A stretch of DNA of 64,000 bases from Jeotgalibaca sp. MA1X17-3 (lineage in GTDB: Bacteria; Bacillota; Bacilli; Lactobacillales; Aerococcaceae), in assembly GCF_021513155.1 (NCBI RefSeq), contig NZ_CP090983.1, forward strand, positions 218,501 through 282,500, read 5' to 3'. Under the pieces are notes generated by a model. The model was not told where the DNA came from, ran no database searches, and worked only from the letters and a program-made list of their open reading frames with translations. How positions within the stretch are numbered: position 1 is the stretch's first letter; every line of letters starts with the position of its first letter. Shown here piece by piece: positions 17,938-26,154 of the stretch. Position numbers and translations under genes: made by a program.

Positions 17938-18513
17938 TTATTTACCAAACATACGTGCAAAAAATCCTTTTTTAACTGGTTCATTTTCTTTTTGAATTCG
18001 TTCTAACTCTTCTTTATATTTCTTTTCTCGATCACTTTCTTTCTTCGCAAGTTCTTCCATTTGCGCTTTTTGATTTTCCATTAATTCTTTCATACCTTCT
18101 TTTAACTCTTTATTATCTTCTAGGACTTGATCAATTAAGCTCTTATATTCACCAAGCATGTTACTTTGAAGTAAAGCTAATTGTTGAAATACTTCAGAGT
18201 CCTCGTTCTGTTTGCTGTCGATTTCTAGAACGTTGGGCGTTTCAATCGTTGCGTTGCTTTCATCTACTAGTTTTTGTACGGCACTTTCTACCGTTTCAGA
18301 AGGCATTTCTTTTAGCTCGATAAATCGTTTTAAAAGAACCTTATCTTCTGCTGTATAAATACGTGCATTTTGATTATCTCGTTTAAAAAAGTCCTTTTCC
18401 GATAACTTATCAAATAAGTTTACATACTTTCGCAACGTTTCGGGCGCTACTTCTAATTCTTTAGCCATTTCCTTTGGCGTAATGAATTCAATTACATCAG
18501 TTAGTTCTTTCAA
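17938..18513 (-). CDS. MerR-type HTH plus coiled-coil protein, RocS/RacA-like architecture
   Basis: A 191-residue protein with three parts: an N-terminal MerR-type helix-turn-helix (FITPKEMAKELEVAPETLRKY, residues 10-30, followed by ARIYTAEDKVLLKRF), a glutamate/lysine-rich coiled coil (about 115-175), and a short C-terminal amphipathic stretch KKGFFARMFGK. This is the layout of RocS of Streptococcus and RacA of Bacillus, which link the chromosome to the membrane or cell pole. The homology is inference from architecture; a plain transcription regulator is the alternative. Start is TTG 18513 with a weak GTGGG site. It is divergent from the GerMN lipoprotein gene. Confidence 0.7.
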   Translation of the reverse strand: MKELTDVIEFITPKEMAKELEVAPETLRKYVNLFDKLSEKDFFKRDNQNARIYTAEDKVLLKRFIELKEMPSETVESAVQKLVDESNATIETPNVLEIDSKQNEDSEVFQQLALLQSNMLGEYKSLIDQVLEDNKELKEGMKELMENQKAQMEELAKKESDREKKYKEELERIQKENEPVKKGFFARMFGK

Positions 18514-18653
18514 TATTAATACCCACTTTCTAAAAATGTTCTTAGCGTTATTATGCCGTTATAACGTAAAAAATGCAAATGAATTTTTTAAAAGGATTAA
18601 AATAGTGAAGAAAGGTTTAATGTTGTTCATGATATATTCCTAGAAATTCGTAT

Positions 18654-18661
18654 GTTATAAT
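18654..18661 (+). promoter_or_regulatory. Extended -10 promoter element for GerMN lipoprotein gene
   Basis: TGTTATAAT (TG at 18653-18654, TATAAT at 18656-18661), 37 bases before the start codon; no good -35 is visible, which is tolerable with an extended -10. Confidence 0.5.
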
Positions 18662-18697
18662 ATTAATAAGAAGGAAAAGTGTAGGAGGTAGAAAGAG

Positions 18698-19804
18698 ATG
18701 AAAAAATATAAGATAGTATCAGGTTTAGCTTTAGTAACTCTTTTGGCAACAGGCTGTGTAAATACGGATCCAAACTCAGATTCATCGAGTTCAACGGGCT
18801 CATTAGAGAGTTCTGAAGAAAGCTCTTTGGTTAGCTCAGAATCATCTATCGAAAGTAGCTCTATAGATGAAAATGAAATGACTATTGAAAATTATTTTCC
18901 ATTTGATGAGAGTGTTCAATATTCTTATTTAGGAGAAGGAAATGAATTCGCTCCTTTTGATCGGTACCCACAGTATATTGAAGGAAATCGAATTCAATAT
19001 ACAGAAAAAAATCCTGGAACTACCCATACTTTCGTATTAGAATACAAAGATGGAAAACTCACTGAATTATTTTCTCGTCCAGAAACGTATTTTCGAGAAA
19101 ATATGCTAGAGAAAACCAGTGATGGTGCAGGAGAAATCCTTTTGAAAGAACCTTTAGAAGTAGGAAATAATTGGGAAAACCCTTCTGGGGTAACTTCTGA
19201 AATTACTTCGGTTGATTTTTCTGTAGAAACTCCTCTAGGGGTCTTTTCAGCAATTGAGGTTACGAAAACACAAGAGGATTCCGTTACTAAAAGCTACTAT
19301 ACAAAAAATATGGGCTTAATCAAACAAGAATTCACTGCAAATGATGATAGCTATGTCGTTTCTTCTACATTGGAAACAAGAAGTGAAGAAGCACCAGAAG
19401 TGGTCGTCATAACAGCCTATTACCCAGATGCTAATGCAATGGGACTTGAGACTTCTGATGTAAATGTATCGTTCTATACGAATGATGTCACACGGAAAAC
19501 GATGGCAGACTTATTGAAACAAGTTCCAGGTGTTGAGTATGGAAAACTAATTAGTGATAACACAGAAATTAACAGTCTGTATTTAAATGAAGACGGACGT
19601 GTTTATGTGGACTTTTCAAAAGAATTAGTAGAAGATATGAATGCTGGTTCATCGGGAGAATCCCTTATTCTTCAAGGGATTGTTAATACAATTGGAAACT
19701 ACTACAGTGTCGAAGAGGTTGTTTTAACAGTGGAGAACCAACCTTATGAATCGGGTCACTATTCGATGATGGAAGATGAATCATTCCGAGTAGAAATGGA
19801 ATAG
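18698..19804 (+). CDS. GerMN-domain lipoprotein
   Basis: A 368-residue secreted lipoprotein: signal peptide with lipobox ATGC (cysteine at residue 20), a serine-rich low-complexity linker (about 25-60), a middle domain of unknown type (about 65-220), and a C-terminal GerMN domain (about 235-345, with ITAYYPDANAMGLE and LNEDGRVYVDFSKELVEDM). GerMN domains occur in sporulation protein GerM and in cell-wall-associated proteins of non-sporulating cocci. Start ATG 18698 follows TAGGAGG. The role is unknown; surface location is clear. Confidence 0.88.
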   Translation: MKKYKIVSGLALVTLLATGCVNTDPNSDSSSSTGSLESSEESSLVSSESSIESSSIDENEMTIENYFPFDESVQYSYLGEGNEFAPFDRYPQYIEGNRIQYTEKNPGTTHTFVLEYKDGKLTELFSRPETYFRENMLEKTSDGAGEILLKEPLEVGNNWENPSGVTSEITSVDFSVETPLGVFSAIEVTKTQEDSVTKSYYTKNMGLIKQEFTANDDSYVVSSTLETRSEEAPEVVVITAYYPDANAMGLETSDVNVSFYTNDVTRKTMADLLKQVPGVEYGKLISDNTEINSLYLNEDGRVYVDFSKELVEDMNAGSSGESLILQGIVNTIGNYYSVEEVVLTVENQPYESGHYSMMEDESFRVEME

Positions 19805-19822
19805 ATAAAAAATAATGAAAAT

Positions 19823-19869
19823 TAAAAAAGGAAGAGCAAACCCGATAAGAGGGTGTTCTTCCTTTTTTT
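19823..19869 (+). terminator. Bidirectional terminator between GerMN lipoprotein and treR
   Basis: AAGGAAGAGCA pairs with TGTTCTTCCTT (one G-T pair), followed by seven T residues; A residues upstream let it work for the convergent treR as well. Confidence 0.85.
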
Positions 19870-19872
19870 AAT

Positions 19873-20592
19873 TTACGATAAAGAATGTTTTCTACGAGCA
19901 AACTCAGTGAATTTGAAACGGTCTAATCGATGTCGTGATTCAGTATATTGGAACAATCGTGTATCTTCTAAATATACTTCACTCTTCACTACTACTACAT
20001 GTGTATCATTTTTGAGGTTCATTAATTTACGATCTTCTCTGGTTACAGGTTCTACAACTATTTCTTTCTTAGCATAGGCAATATTGAGACCACATTCACC
20101 TTCTAAATATTCATAAAGAGAATTCTCAGCAGCTGCTGAAGGGACTCTACTTACCACATCACGAAGTAGAAAATCCTTATCGATAATAATGACTTCTCCT
20201 GAAATATTTCGCAGACGTACTAGAGAAATGACTTCTTCATCATGAGATATTTTTAGTGAATCTGCTAAAAAACTAGGTATTTTTTCTACTTTATTTTTAA
20301 CAACAATCGTTTTATTTTTGATGTGTTGTAAATCTTGAATTTCTTTAAAACTAGTCAATCCTGATATCGGGAAATTAAATCGTTGAATATCTAACACGAT
20401 AGAACCTTTTCCTTGTTTCTTTTGGATATAACCGTCTTCCATTAATAAAGTTAGGGCTTTACGAATAGTTTCTCTTGAAACCTCATATACTTCTGCTAAT
20501 GATTTTTCACTAGGTAAAAGTGAACCAGAACTGTATTCTTCCAATTCAATTTTTCTTTTTAAATCCTGGTATATATCATAAAACTTATTCAC
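19873..20592 (-). CDS. treR: Trehalose operon repressor TreR (GntR family)
   Basis: A 239-residue GntR/HutC-type regulator. The N-terminal winged helix carries LLPSEKSLAEVYEVSRETIRKA and the wing GYIQKKQGKGSIVLD; the effector domain begins with FPISGLTSFKEIQ, a segment typical of TreR. TreR is released from DNA by trehalose 6-phosphate. The start is GTG 20592 with a GGAG site. The gene lies 3.2 kb from the tre operon and is not co-transcribed with it, but two TreR-like operators flank the treB promoter. No operator is seen next to treR itself. Confidence 0.9.
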   Translation of the reverse strand: MNKFYDIYQDLKRKIELEEYSSGSLLPSEKSLAEVYEVSRETIRKALTLLMEDGYIQKKQGKGSIVLDIQRFNFPISGLTSFKEIQDLQHIKNKTIVVKNKVEKIPSFLADSLKISHDEEVISLVRLRNISGEVIIIDKDFLLRDVVSRVPSAAAENSLYEYLEGECGLNIAYAKKEIVVEPVTREDRKLMNLKNDTHVVVVKSEVYLEDTRLFQYTESRHRLDRFKFTEFARRKHSLS

Positions 20593-20856
20593 AATATCCC
20601 GCTCCTACTATTGTTGCGTCTATTTTTAATAAGATTGATTAATAATGATCAAAAGGCTTTTTATACTCTTATGTTATCATATCTTGACTCAAATATTCAT
20701 TGTAAAGTTAGAAAATCAATATAAGTTTAACATCCATAAATGGTTATCATTAGGATATTTATTATATAAAAATTAAATAAGAAAAATCTACATAAATTCT
20801 CTATGTCTGTAATAAAGGTTTTTTTTAATAATAAAAGAAGGAGAAAAACAAAAAAC

Positions 20857-20885
20857 TTGCATTTAGTAAGTAAAACTTGTATAAT
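20857..20885 (+). promoter_or_regulatory. Promoter for mnmE-mnmG
   Basis: TTGCAT at 20857-20862 and TATAAT at 20880-20885, spacer 17. The rest of the gap 20593-20856 shows no other feature. Confidence 0.75.
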
Positions 20886-20940
20886 TTCTTGGAATTGAAG
20901 AACGATATGAATGACTAAATATATAATGTGTTACGCAGTC

Positions 20941-20990
20941 AAAGTGCTTAACCACCCGTGTATAAAAAGGGGTGGAGTGGGCACTTTTTT
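20941..20990 (+). terminator. Leader terminator upstream of mnmE
   Basis: AAAGTGC pairs with GCACTTT and CCACC with GGTGG inside it, followed by a T6 run. It lies between the mnmE promoter and the mnmE start, so it would end transcription about 100 bases after initiation unless read through. A candidate attenuator. Confidence 0.75.
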
Positions 20991-21022
20991 CGTGCGCAAA
21001 AATAGGTGGAAGGAGAATAAAT

Positions 21023-22414
21023 ATGAACATTACTGAATTTGATACGATAGCAGCTATTTCTACACCTCCAGGAGAAGGAGCAATCGGAATTGTTCGATTG
21101 AGTGGAGAAGATGCAATAGCTATTGCAGATTCCATATACAAATCGGGTTCAAAACGTCTAGAAATTGTACCTAGCCATACTCTTCATTATGGACATATTG
21201 TTAATCCGAAGACAGAAGAAGTGATTGATGAGGTCATGGTGACCGTTATGCGCGCTCCAAAGACCTTTACTCGAGAAGATGTAGTCGAAATTAATTGTCA
21301 TGGTGGAATCATTAGTGTCAATCGATTATTACAAACGGTTCTTCAAAATGGAGCAAGGATGGCAGAGCCAGGAGAATTCACAAAACGAGCATTTTTGAAT
21401 GGTAGAATTGACCTTTCTCAAGCTGAAGCAGTTATGGATCTCATCCGTGCAAAGACAGATAAAGCAATGGATGTAGCTTTGAGTCAATTAGATGGAGACT
21501 TGTCCAACCTTATCCGTAATATACGACAAATTATTTTAAATACACTCGCTGAAGTAGAAGTGAATATCGATTATCCTGAATATGATGACGTGGAAGAAGT
21601 TACGACACGTTTATTAAAAGAAAAGACTGTAGAAGTAAAAGGTCACGTAGAACAATTATTGCGTACTGCTCAACAAGGGAAAATTTTACGTGATGGGTTG
21701 GAAACAGCAATTATAGGACGTCCCAATGTAGGGAAGTCCAGTTTACTAAATCGTTTGATTCGTGAAGAAAAGGCAATTGTTACTGAAATTGCAGGTACAA
21801 CGCGCGATACAATAGAAGAATATGTAAATGTGAACGGTGTTCCTTTGAAATTAATTGATACCGCTGGAATCCGTGAAACGGATGATATTGTGGAACGGAT
21901 TGGAGTAGAACGTAGTCGAAAGGCGCTACTAGATGCGGATTTAATTTTATTGTTAATCAATCAAAGTGAATCACTTAATGATGAAGATAAGGTACTCTTG
22001 GATGCTACACAAATGATGAATCGAATTATTCTTTTAAATAAGAGTGATTTGGAAACACGGTTGTCACTAGAGGAACTGGCAGAATGGAGTAGTGAGGACA
22101 AAATTATTCAAACCTCCATGCTGACTCAATCTGGTCTAGATCAATTGGAAACACAAATTGCAGCACTATTTTTCTCTGGAGAAACGGGAGAAAGAGATGC
22201 TACATATATTTCTAATGTACGTCATATCGCTCTACTACATGATACGGTAGAAGCTTTAGATGAGGTATTAACTGGAATTGAGAGTGGTATGCCTGTTGAT
22301 TTAGTCCAAATTGATTTCACACGTGCATGGGAATTATTAGGAGAGATAACTGGGGACACCGTACAGGATGAATTGCTGACCCAATTATTCAGTCAATTCT
22401 GCTTAGGAAAATAA
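21023..22414 (+). CDS. mnmE: tRNA modification GTPase MnmE
   Basis: GTPase that, with MnmG, modifies uridine 34 of certain tRNAs (cmnm5U). Length 463. The N-terminal folate-binding domain starts MNITEFDTIAAISTPPGEGA; the G domain holds GRPNVGKSS near residue 227, TTRDT in switch I, DTAGIRET (G3) and NKSD (G4); the C-terminus ends FCLGK, the catalytic cysteine motif. ATG 21023 follows AAGGAG, and the longer frame from 20972 overlaps the leader terminator, so it is rejected. mnmG follows after 38 bases, the usual pair. Confidence 0.97.
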   Translation: MNITEFDTIAAISTPPGEGAIGIVRLSGEDAIAIADSIYKSGSKRLEIVPSHTLHYGHIVNPKTEEVIDEVMVTVMRAPKTFTREDVVEINCHGGIISVNRLLQTVLQNGARMAEPGEFTKRAFLNGRIDLSQAEAVMDLIRAKTDKAMDVALSQLDGDLSNLIRNIRQIILNTLAEVEVNIDYPEYDDVEEVTTRLLKEKTVEVKGHVEQLLRTAQQGKILRDGLETAIIGRPNVGKSSLLNRLIREEKAIVTEIAGTTRDTIEEYVNVNGVPLKLIDTAGIRETDDIVERIGVERSRKALLDADLILLLINQSESLNDEDKVLLDATQMMNRIILLNKSDLETRLSLEELAEWSSEDKIIQTSMLTQSGLDQLETQIAALFFSGETGERDATYISNVRHIALLHDTVEALDEVLTGIESGMPVDLVQIDFTRAWELLGEITGDTVQDELLTQLFSQFCLGK

Positions 22415-22452
22415 ATGCTGATAAAGTTGTATAAATAGAAGGGAAAGAACAG

Positions 22453-24354
22453 ATGAAAAGATTTGAAGCAGGTACATTTGATGTCATTGTAGTAGGTGCA
22501 GGACACGCAGGTTCAGAGGCGGCCTTAGCCTCAGCCCGTATGGGAAGCTCTACTTTATTAGTTACGATCGATTTAGACATGATTGCTTTTATGCCTTGTA
22601 ATCCATCAATTGGTGGACCTGCAAAAGGTGTGGTTGTTCGTGAGATTGATGCATTGGGTGGCGAAATGGGCCGAAATATTGATAAAACCTATATTCAAAT
22701 GCGAATGTTGAACACTGGTAAAGGACCCGCAGTCCAGGCGTTACGTGCACAAGCAGATAAAAATGAATATGCTCATGAAATGAAACGTACGTTGGAACAA
22801 CAAGAAAATTTGTTATTACGTCAAGGAATTATAGAAGAAATAATTGTAGAAGACGATATGGTAAAAGGGGTCGTTAGCCATACGGGTGCTGTCTATCGTG
22901 CCGATGCAGTTATACTAACAGCTGGAACATCTTCACGAGGAAAGATTATCATTGGAGAATTAACCTATTCCTCTGGTCCGAATAACTCTCAACCGTCCAT
23001 TAAATTATCTGAAAATTTATTGGATTTAGGATTTGATCTAGCCCGTTTCAAAACTGGAACGCCTCCCCGTGTGCTATCTTCCTCCATTGATTACTCTAAA
23101 ACAGAGGAGCAGCCTGGGGACAAAGAACCGAATCATTTTAGTTTTACTTCTAAAGATGAAGACTACTTAGAAGATCAGTTGTCTTGCTGGTTAGGGTATA
23201 CCGGTCCAGAAACACATCAAATTATTCGTGATAATTTGCACCGGGCTCCCATGTTTACTGGAATTGTTGAAGGTGTAGGTGCTCGTTATTGCCCTTCAAT
23301 CGAAGACAAGATTGTTCGTTTTAGTGATAAACCAAGACACCAACTTTTCTTAGAACCAGAAGGACGTCATACAGAAGAAGTATATGTTCAAGGGTTATCT
23401 TCTTCGATGCCAGAAGAAGTTCAATTGAAAGTATTGCATTCAATTGCAGGCATGGAAAATGCTCAAATGATGCGTACAGGTTATGCGATTGAGTATGATG
23501 TAATTAAGCCTTATCAACTACGATTATCTTTAGAAACGAAACTGGTGAAAAATTTATTTACTGCAGGACAAATGAACGGTACCTCTGGTTATGAAGAAGC
23601 AGCAGGACAAGGAATCATTGCAGGAATTAATGCAGCACTTGCTGTTCAAGGGAAAGAACCATTGGTATTGAAGCGAAGTGATGGATACATCGGTGTTATG
23701 ATTGATGACCTTGTTACGAAGGGAACGCTAGAGCCATACCGCTTATTGACTTCACGAGCAGAATATCGTTTGTTATTAAGACATGATAATGCAGATTTCC
23801 GTTTGACAGAAATTGGACATCAAGTTGGACTACTTTCTGACGAACGTTATCAGTTATTCTTAACTAAGAAAAAAATGGTAGAAGAAGAAACTCTTCGATT
23901 GAAAAAAGTTCGTTTGAAACCTACAGAAGAACTACAAAATTATCTTGCTAGTCAAAATTCTGCTTTATTGAAAGATGGTTTCCTATTTAGTGATTTACTA
24001 AAACGTCCAGAATTGAAATATAATGGTCTGTACCATTTTGCACAACTGGAAGAAAAACTACCTCGTGATGTAATTAATCAGGTAGAAATTCAAATTAAAT
24101 ATGAAGGTTATATCAGAAAAGCTTCTGAAAAAGTTGTCAAATTAAAGAAAATGGAAGAAAAGAGAATTCCAGAACACATCAATTACGATGCAATAAATGG
24201 GATTGCTACAGAAGCAAAAGAAAAACTGAAAAAAATACTACCAGAAACGATTGCTCAAGCAAGTCGAATCAGTGGAGTAAACCCTGCTGATATTTCAGTA
24301 CTGATGGTATATGTACAAAATGGAAGAATTTCTAAGGTTCATACAGAAGGATAA
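22453..24354 (+). CDS. mnmG: tRNA uridine-5-carboxymethylaminomethyl modification enzyme MnmG (GidA)
   Basis: FAD-dependent partner of MnmE, 633 residues, normal length. The N-terminal dinucleotide-binding motif VVGAGHAGSEAALASARMG is at residues 11-29. Other family blocks include CNPSIGGPAKG, FKTGTPPR, LFTAGQMNGTSGYEEAAGQG and the C-terminal helical domain. ATG 22453 follows GAAGGGAAAG. It is co-transcribed with mnmE and closed by a terminator. In this genome rsmG is not next to it but 27 kb further on. Confidence 0.97.
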   Translation: MKRFEAGTFDVIVVGAGHAGSEAALASARMGSSTLLVTIDLDMIAFMPCNPSIGGPAKGVVVREIDALGGEMGRNIDKTYIQMRMLNTGKGPAVQALRAQADKNEYAHEMKRTLEQQENLLLRQGIIEEIIVEDDMVKGVVSHTGAVYRADAVILTAGTSSRGKIIIGELTYSSGPNNSQPSIKLSENLLDLGFDLARFKTGTPPRVLSSSIDYSKTEEQPGDKEPNHFSFTSKDEDYLEDQLSCWLGYTGPETHQIIRDNLHRAPMFTGIVEGVGARYCPSIEDKIVRFSDKPRHQLFLEPEGRHTEEVYVQGLSSSMPEEVQLKVLHSIAGMENAQMMRTGYAIEYDVIKPYQLRLSLETKLVKNLFTAGQMNGTSGYEEAAGQGIIAGINAALAVQGKEPLVLKRSDGYIGVMIDDLVTKGTLEPYRLLTSRAEYRLLLRHDNADFRLTEIGHQVGLLSDERYQLFLTKKKMVEEETLRLKKVRLKPTEELQNYLASQNSALLKDGFLFSDLLKRPELKYNGLYHFAQLEEKLPRDVINQVEIQIKYEGYIRKASEKVVKLKKMEEKRIPEHINYDAINGIATEAKEKLKKILPETIAQASRISGVNPADISVLMVYVQNGRISKVHTEG

Positions 24355-24365
24355 AAAGATCTATT

Positions 24366-24406
24366 TAAAAACAGCCACTCTTCTTACAAAGAGTAGCTGT
24401 TTTTTT
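24366..24406 (+). terminator. Terminator after mnmG
   Basis: AACAGCCACTCTT pairs with AAGAGTAGCTGTT (one mismatch) followed by T residues. Confidence 0.88.
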
Positions 24407-24537
24407 GAATATACGAATAGAAATGCTGACTAAAAAGATTCTTTATAGGTTATTTTCGAGTTTCAAACTCTTTGAAAAGCAAATATAAGAAAAGTACGTT
24501 ACAATATAGGAGAAACTAAAAAAAGAGGTGTTAGAAA

Positions 24538-25368
24538 ATGAATATAAACAATACGATAACATTAACAAATGGTACTGAAATTCCGGTACTAGGATATGGA
24601 ACGTGGCAGACCACTGATTTTGAAGAATGTGTAAACGGTGTAAAATCAGCATTAACAGCTGGTTATCGACATATTGATACAGCACAGATGTATGGAAATG
24701 AACATCTAGTCGGAGAAGGAATCCGACAAAGTGAGGTCCCACGCGAAGAAATTTTCTTGACTAGCAAACTAGATAATACAAATCATGGATTTGTAAAAAC
24801 AAAAAAAGCAATAGATGAGTCACTAAATTGCTTAGGAGTAAAATATCTAGATCTCTTTCTCATTCACTGGCCAGTTGTAGAAGGACATGAACATAATTGG
24901 CGCGAAGAAAATATTGAAACTTGGAGAGCGATTGAAAATGCTTATGATGCAGGTAAATTAAAAGCAATTGGATTGAGTAACTTTAAAGTAGAACATTTAG
25001 AAAATCTACTTCCACATTGTCGAATCAAACCTATGGTCAATCAACTTCGTCTTCATCCTGGTGTAATGCAAGAAGAAACGGTAGCTTTAAGTCGAGAGCA
25101 CGGTATGGCGATTCAAGCTTGGTCCCCGTTATCACCAATTTCACGTATGCAAGATAACGAACGGATTAATGATATGACTGATAAATATAAAAAATCAATT
25201 GCGCAATTACTTTTACGTTACTCTCTACAAAAAGATTATATTTCTTTAACCAAGTCCGTACATGAAGATCGTATCAAAGAAAATTTTGAAATTTTTAATT
25301 TTACAATCGATCAAAGTGATATGGAATATTTAGACCTTTGGAAATGGGAAGGCGACGTATTTCTATAA
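24538..25368 (+). CDS. Aldo/keto reductase
   Basis: A 276-residue NADPH-dependent oxidoreductase of the AKR superfamily. The catalytic tetrad is visible: aspartate and tyrosine in HIDTAQMYGNE, lysine in TSKLDN, and histidine in LIHWPVVE. The signature YRHIDTAQ and the substrate-binding GLSNFKVEHL also fit. ATG 24538 follows AGAGGTG. Related enzymes reduce 2,5-diketogluconate, methylglyoxal or other aldehydes; the substrate is not visible. It is a single gene ending in a terminator shared with the convergent FMN reductase. Confidence 0.92.
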   Translation: MNINNTITLTNGTEIPVLGYGTWQTTDFEECVNGVKSALTAGYRHIDTAQMYGNEHLVGEGIRQSEVPREEIFLTSKLDNTNHGFVKTKKAIDESLNCLGVKYLDLFLIHWPVVEGHEHNWREENIETWRAIENAYDAGKLKAIGLSNFKVEHLENLLPHCRIKPMVNQLRLHPGVMQEETVALSREHGMAIQAWSPLSPISRMQDNERINDMTDKYKKSIAQLLLRYSLQKDYISLTKSVHEDRIKENFEIFNFTIDQSDMEYLDLWKWEGDVFL

Positions 25369-25412
25369 AAAAATACCCTTTTGCTGTTTTTATAGCAAAA
25401 GGGTATTTTATT
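25367..25412 (+). terminator. Bidirectional terminator between aldo/keto reductase and FMN reductase
   Basis: AAAATACCCTTTTGCT pairs with AGCAAAAGGGTATTTT, flanked by A and T runs. Confidence 0.9.
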
Positions 25413-25413
25413 T

Positions 25414-25989
25414 TTATGTTGTTTTTTTATGAATACGGACAGTTTTTAAGGCATTTCCCCAGGAAAGTAATTGATCAAGCTGATTTTTGAATGTGTCTTC
25501 ATGTAAAGTAGCAGGCGTAAACTCATTTTCAGCATTGAAGTCAGTAAAAATAGACATTGCTATGTGCGTTCGAACCGAAGCTATTTGTAACTCAGCAAGA
25601 ACCGTTCGTAAAGCTTCTGCAGCACGAACACCACCTGAGGAACCATAACTAACGATTGCTGCAGCCTTGTCATTGAATTCAGGATAAAGATAATCAATTG
25701 CATTTTTTAGGGCGGAAGTAATTCCGTGGTTATATTCTGGAACAATAAAGACAAAACCATCTAGAGAAGCAATTTTTTCGGACCAAGGTTTGGCTTCAGG
25801 AGTTACATAATCTTGACTGGCACCAGCAGAAACAGGTTCATTGTACATGGGAAGATTATAATCAGCGATATCTACTACTTCGTATTCAGCATCTCCTCGT
25901 TTGTCAGCCCACTTTTTAAGTGTGTGGGCAACTTTTAAACTTTTACGATTCGGACGAGTACTTCCAGTAATAATTCCAATCTTTAACAT
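25414..25989 (-). CDS. NADPH-dependent FMN reductase (flavodoxin-like)
   Basis: A 191-residue flavoprotein of the NADPH-dependent FMN reductase/azoreductase type. FMN phosphate-binding loop GSTRPNRKSLKVA is at residues 8-20, and VPEYNHGITSALKNAIDYL near residue 84 is the conserved isoalloxazine-side motif. ATG 25989 follows GGAGGGAA. Likely reduces quinones, azo compounds or flavins in the cytoplasm; the physiological substrate is unknown. Monocistronic. Confidence 0.92.
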   Translation of the reverse strand: MLKIGIITGSTRPNRKSLKVAHTLKKWADKRGDAEYEVVDIADYNLPMYNEPVSAGASQDYVTPEAKPWSEKIASLDGFVFIVPEYNHGITSALKNAIDYLYPEFNDKAAAIVSYGSSGGVRAAEALRTVLAELQIASVRTHIAMSIFTDFNAENEFTPATLHEDTFKNQLDQLLSWGNALKTVRIHKKTT

Positions 25990-26113
25990 AGTTATTCCCT
26001 CCTATAATTTAAAACCGTAAGAAAACCTGCCTATCCTATATAGATTAAGCTTACTTTAAGTATGTGAATAAAGCAAAATTTTAGCATATTCAAAAACTTA
26101 AAATTAAATTTTA

Positions 26114-26152
26114 TAAAAAAATATCCTAGGAATATAATCCTAGGATATTTTT
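26114..26152 (-). terminator. Terminator after ABC exporter
   Basis: AAAAATATCCTAGGA pairs perfectly with TCCTAGGATATTTTT, directly downstream of the exporter stop. Confidence 0.88.
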
Positions 26153-26154
26153 GA

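Noticed and set aside
20972..21022. N-terminal extension of MnmE
   Set aside because: It begins inside the leader terminator, and AAGGAG lies directly before the ATG at 21023.
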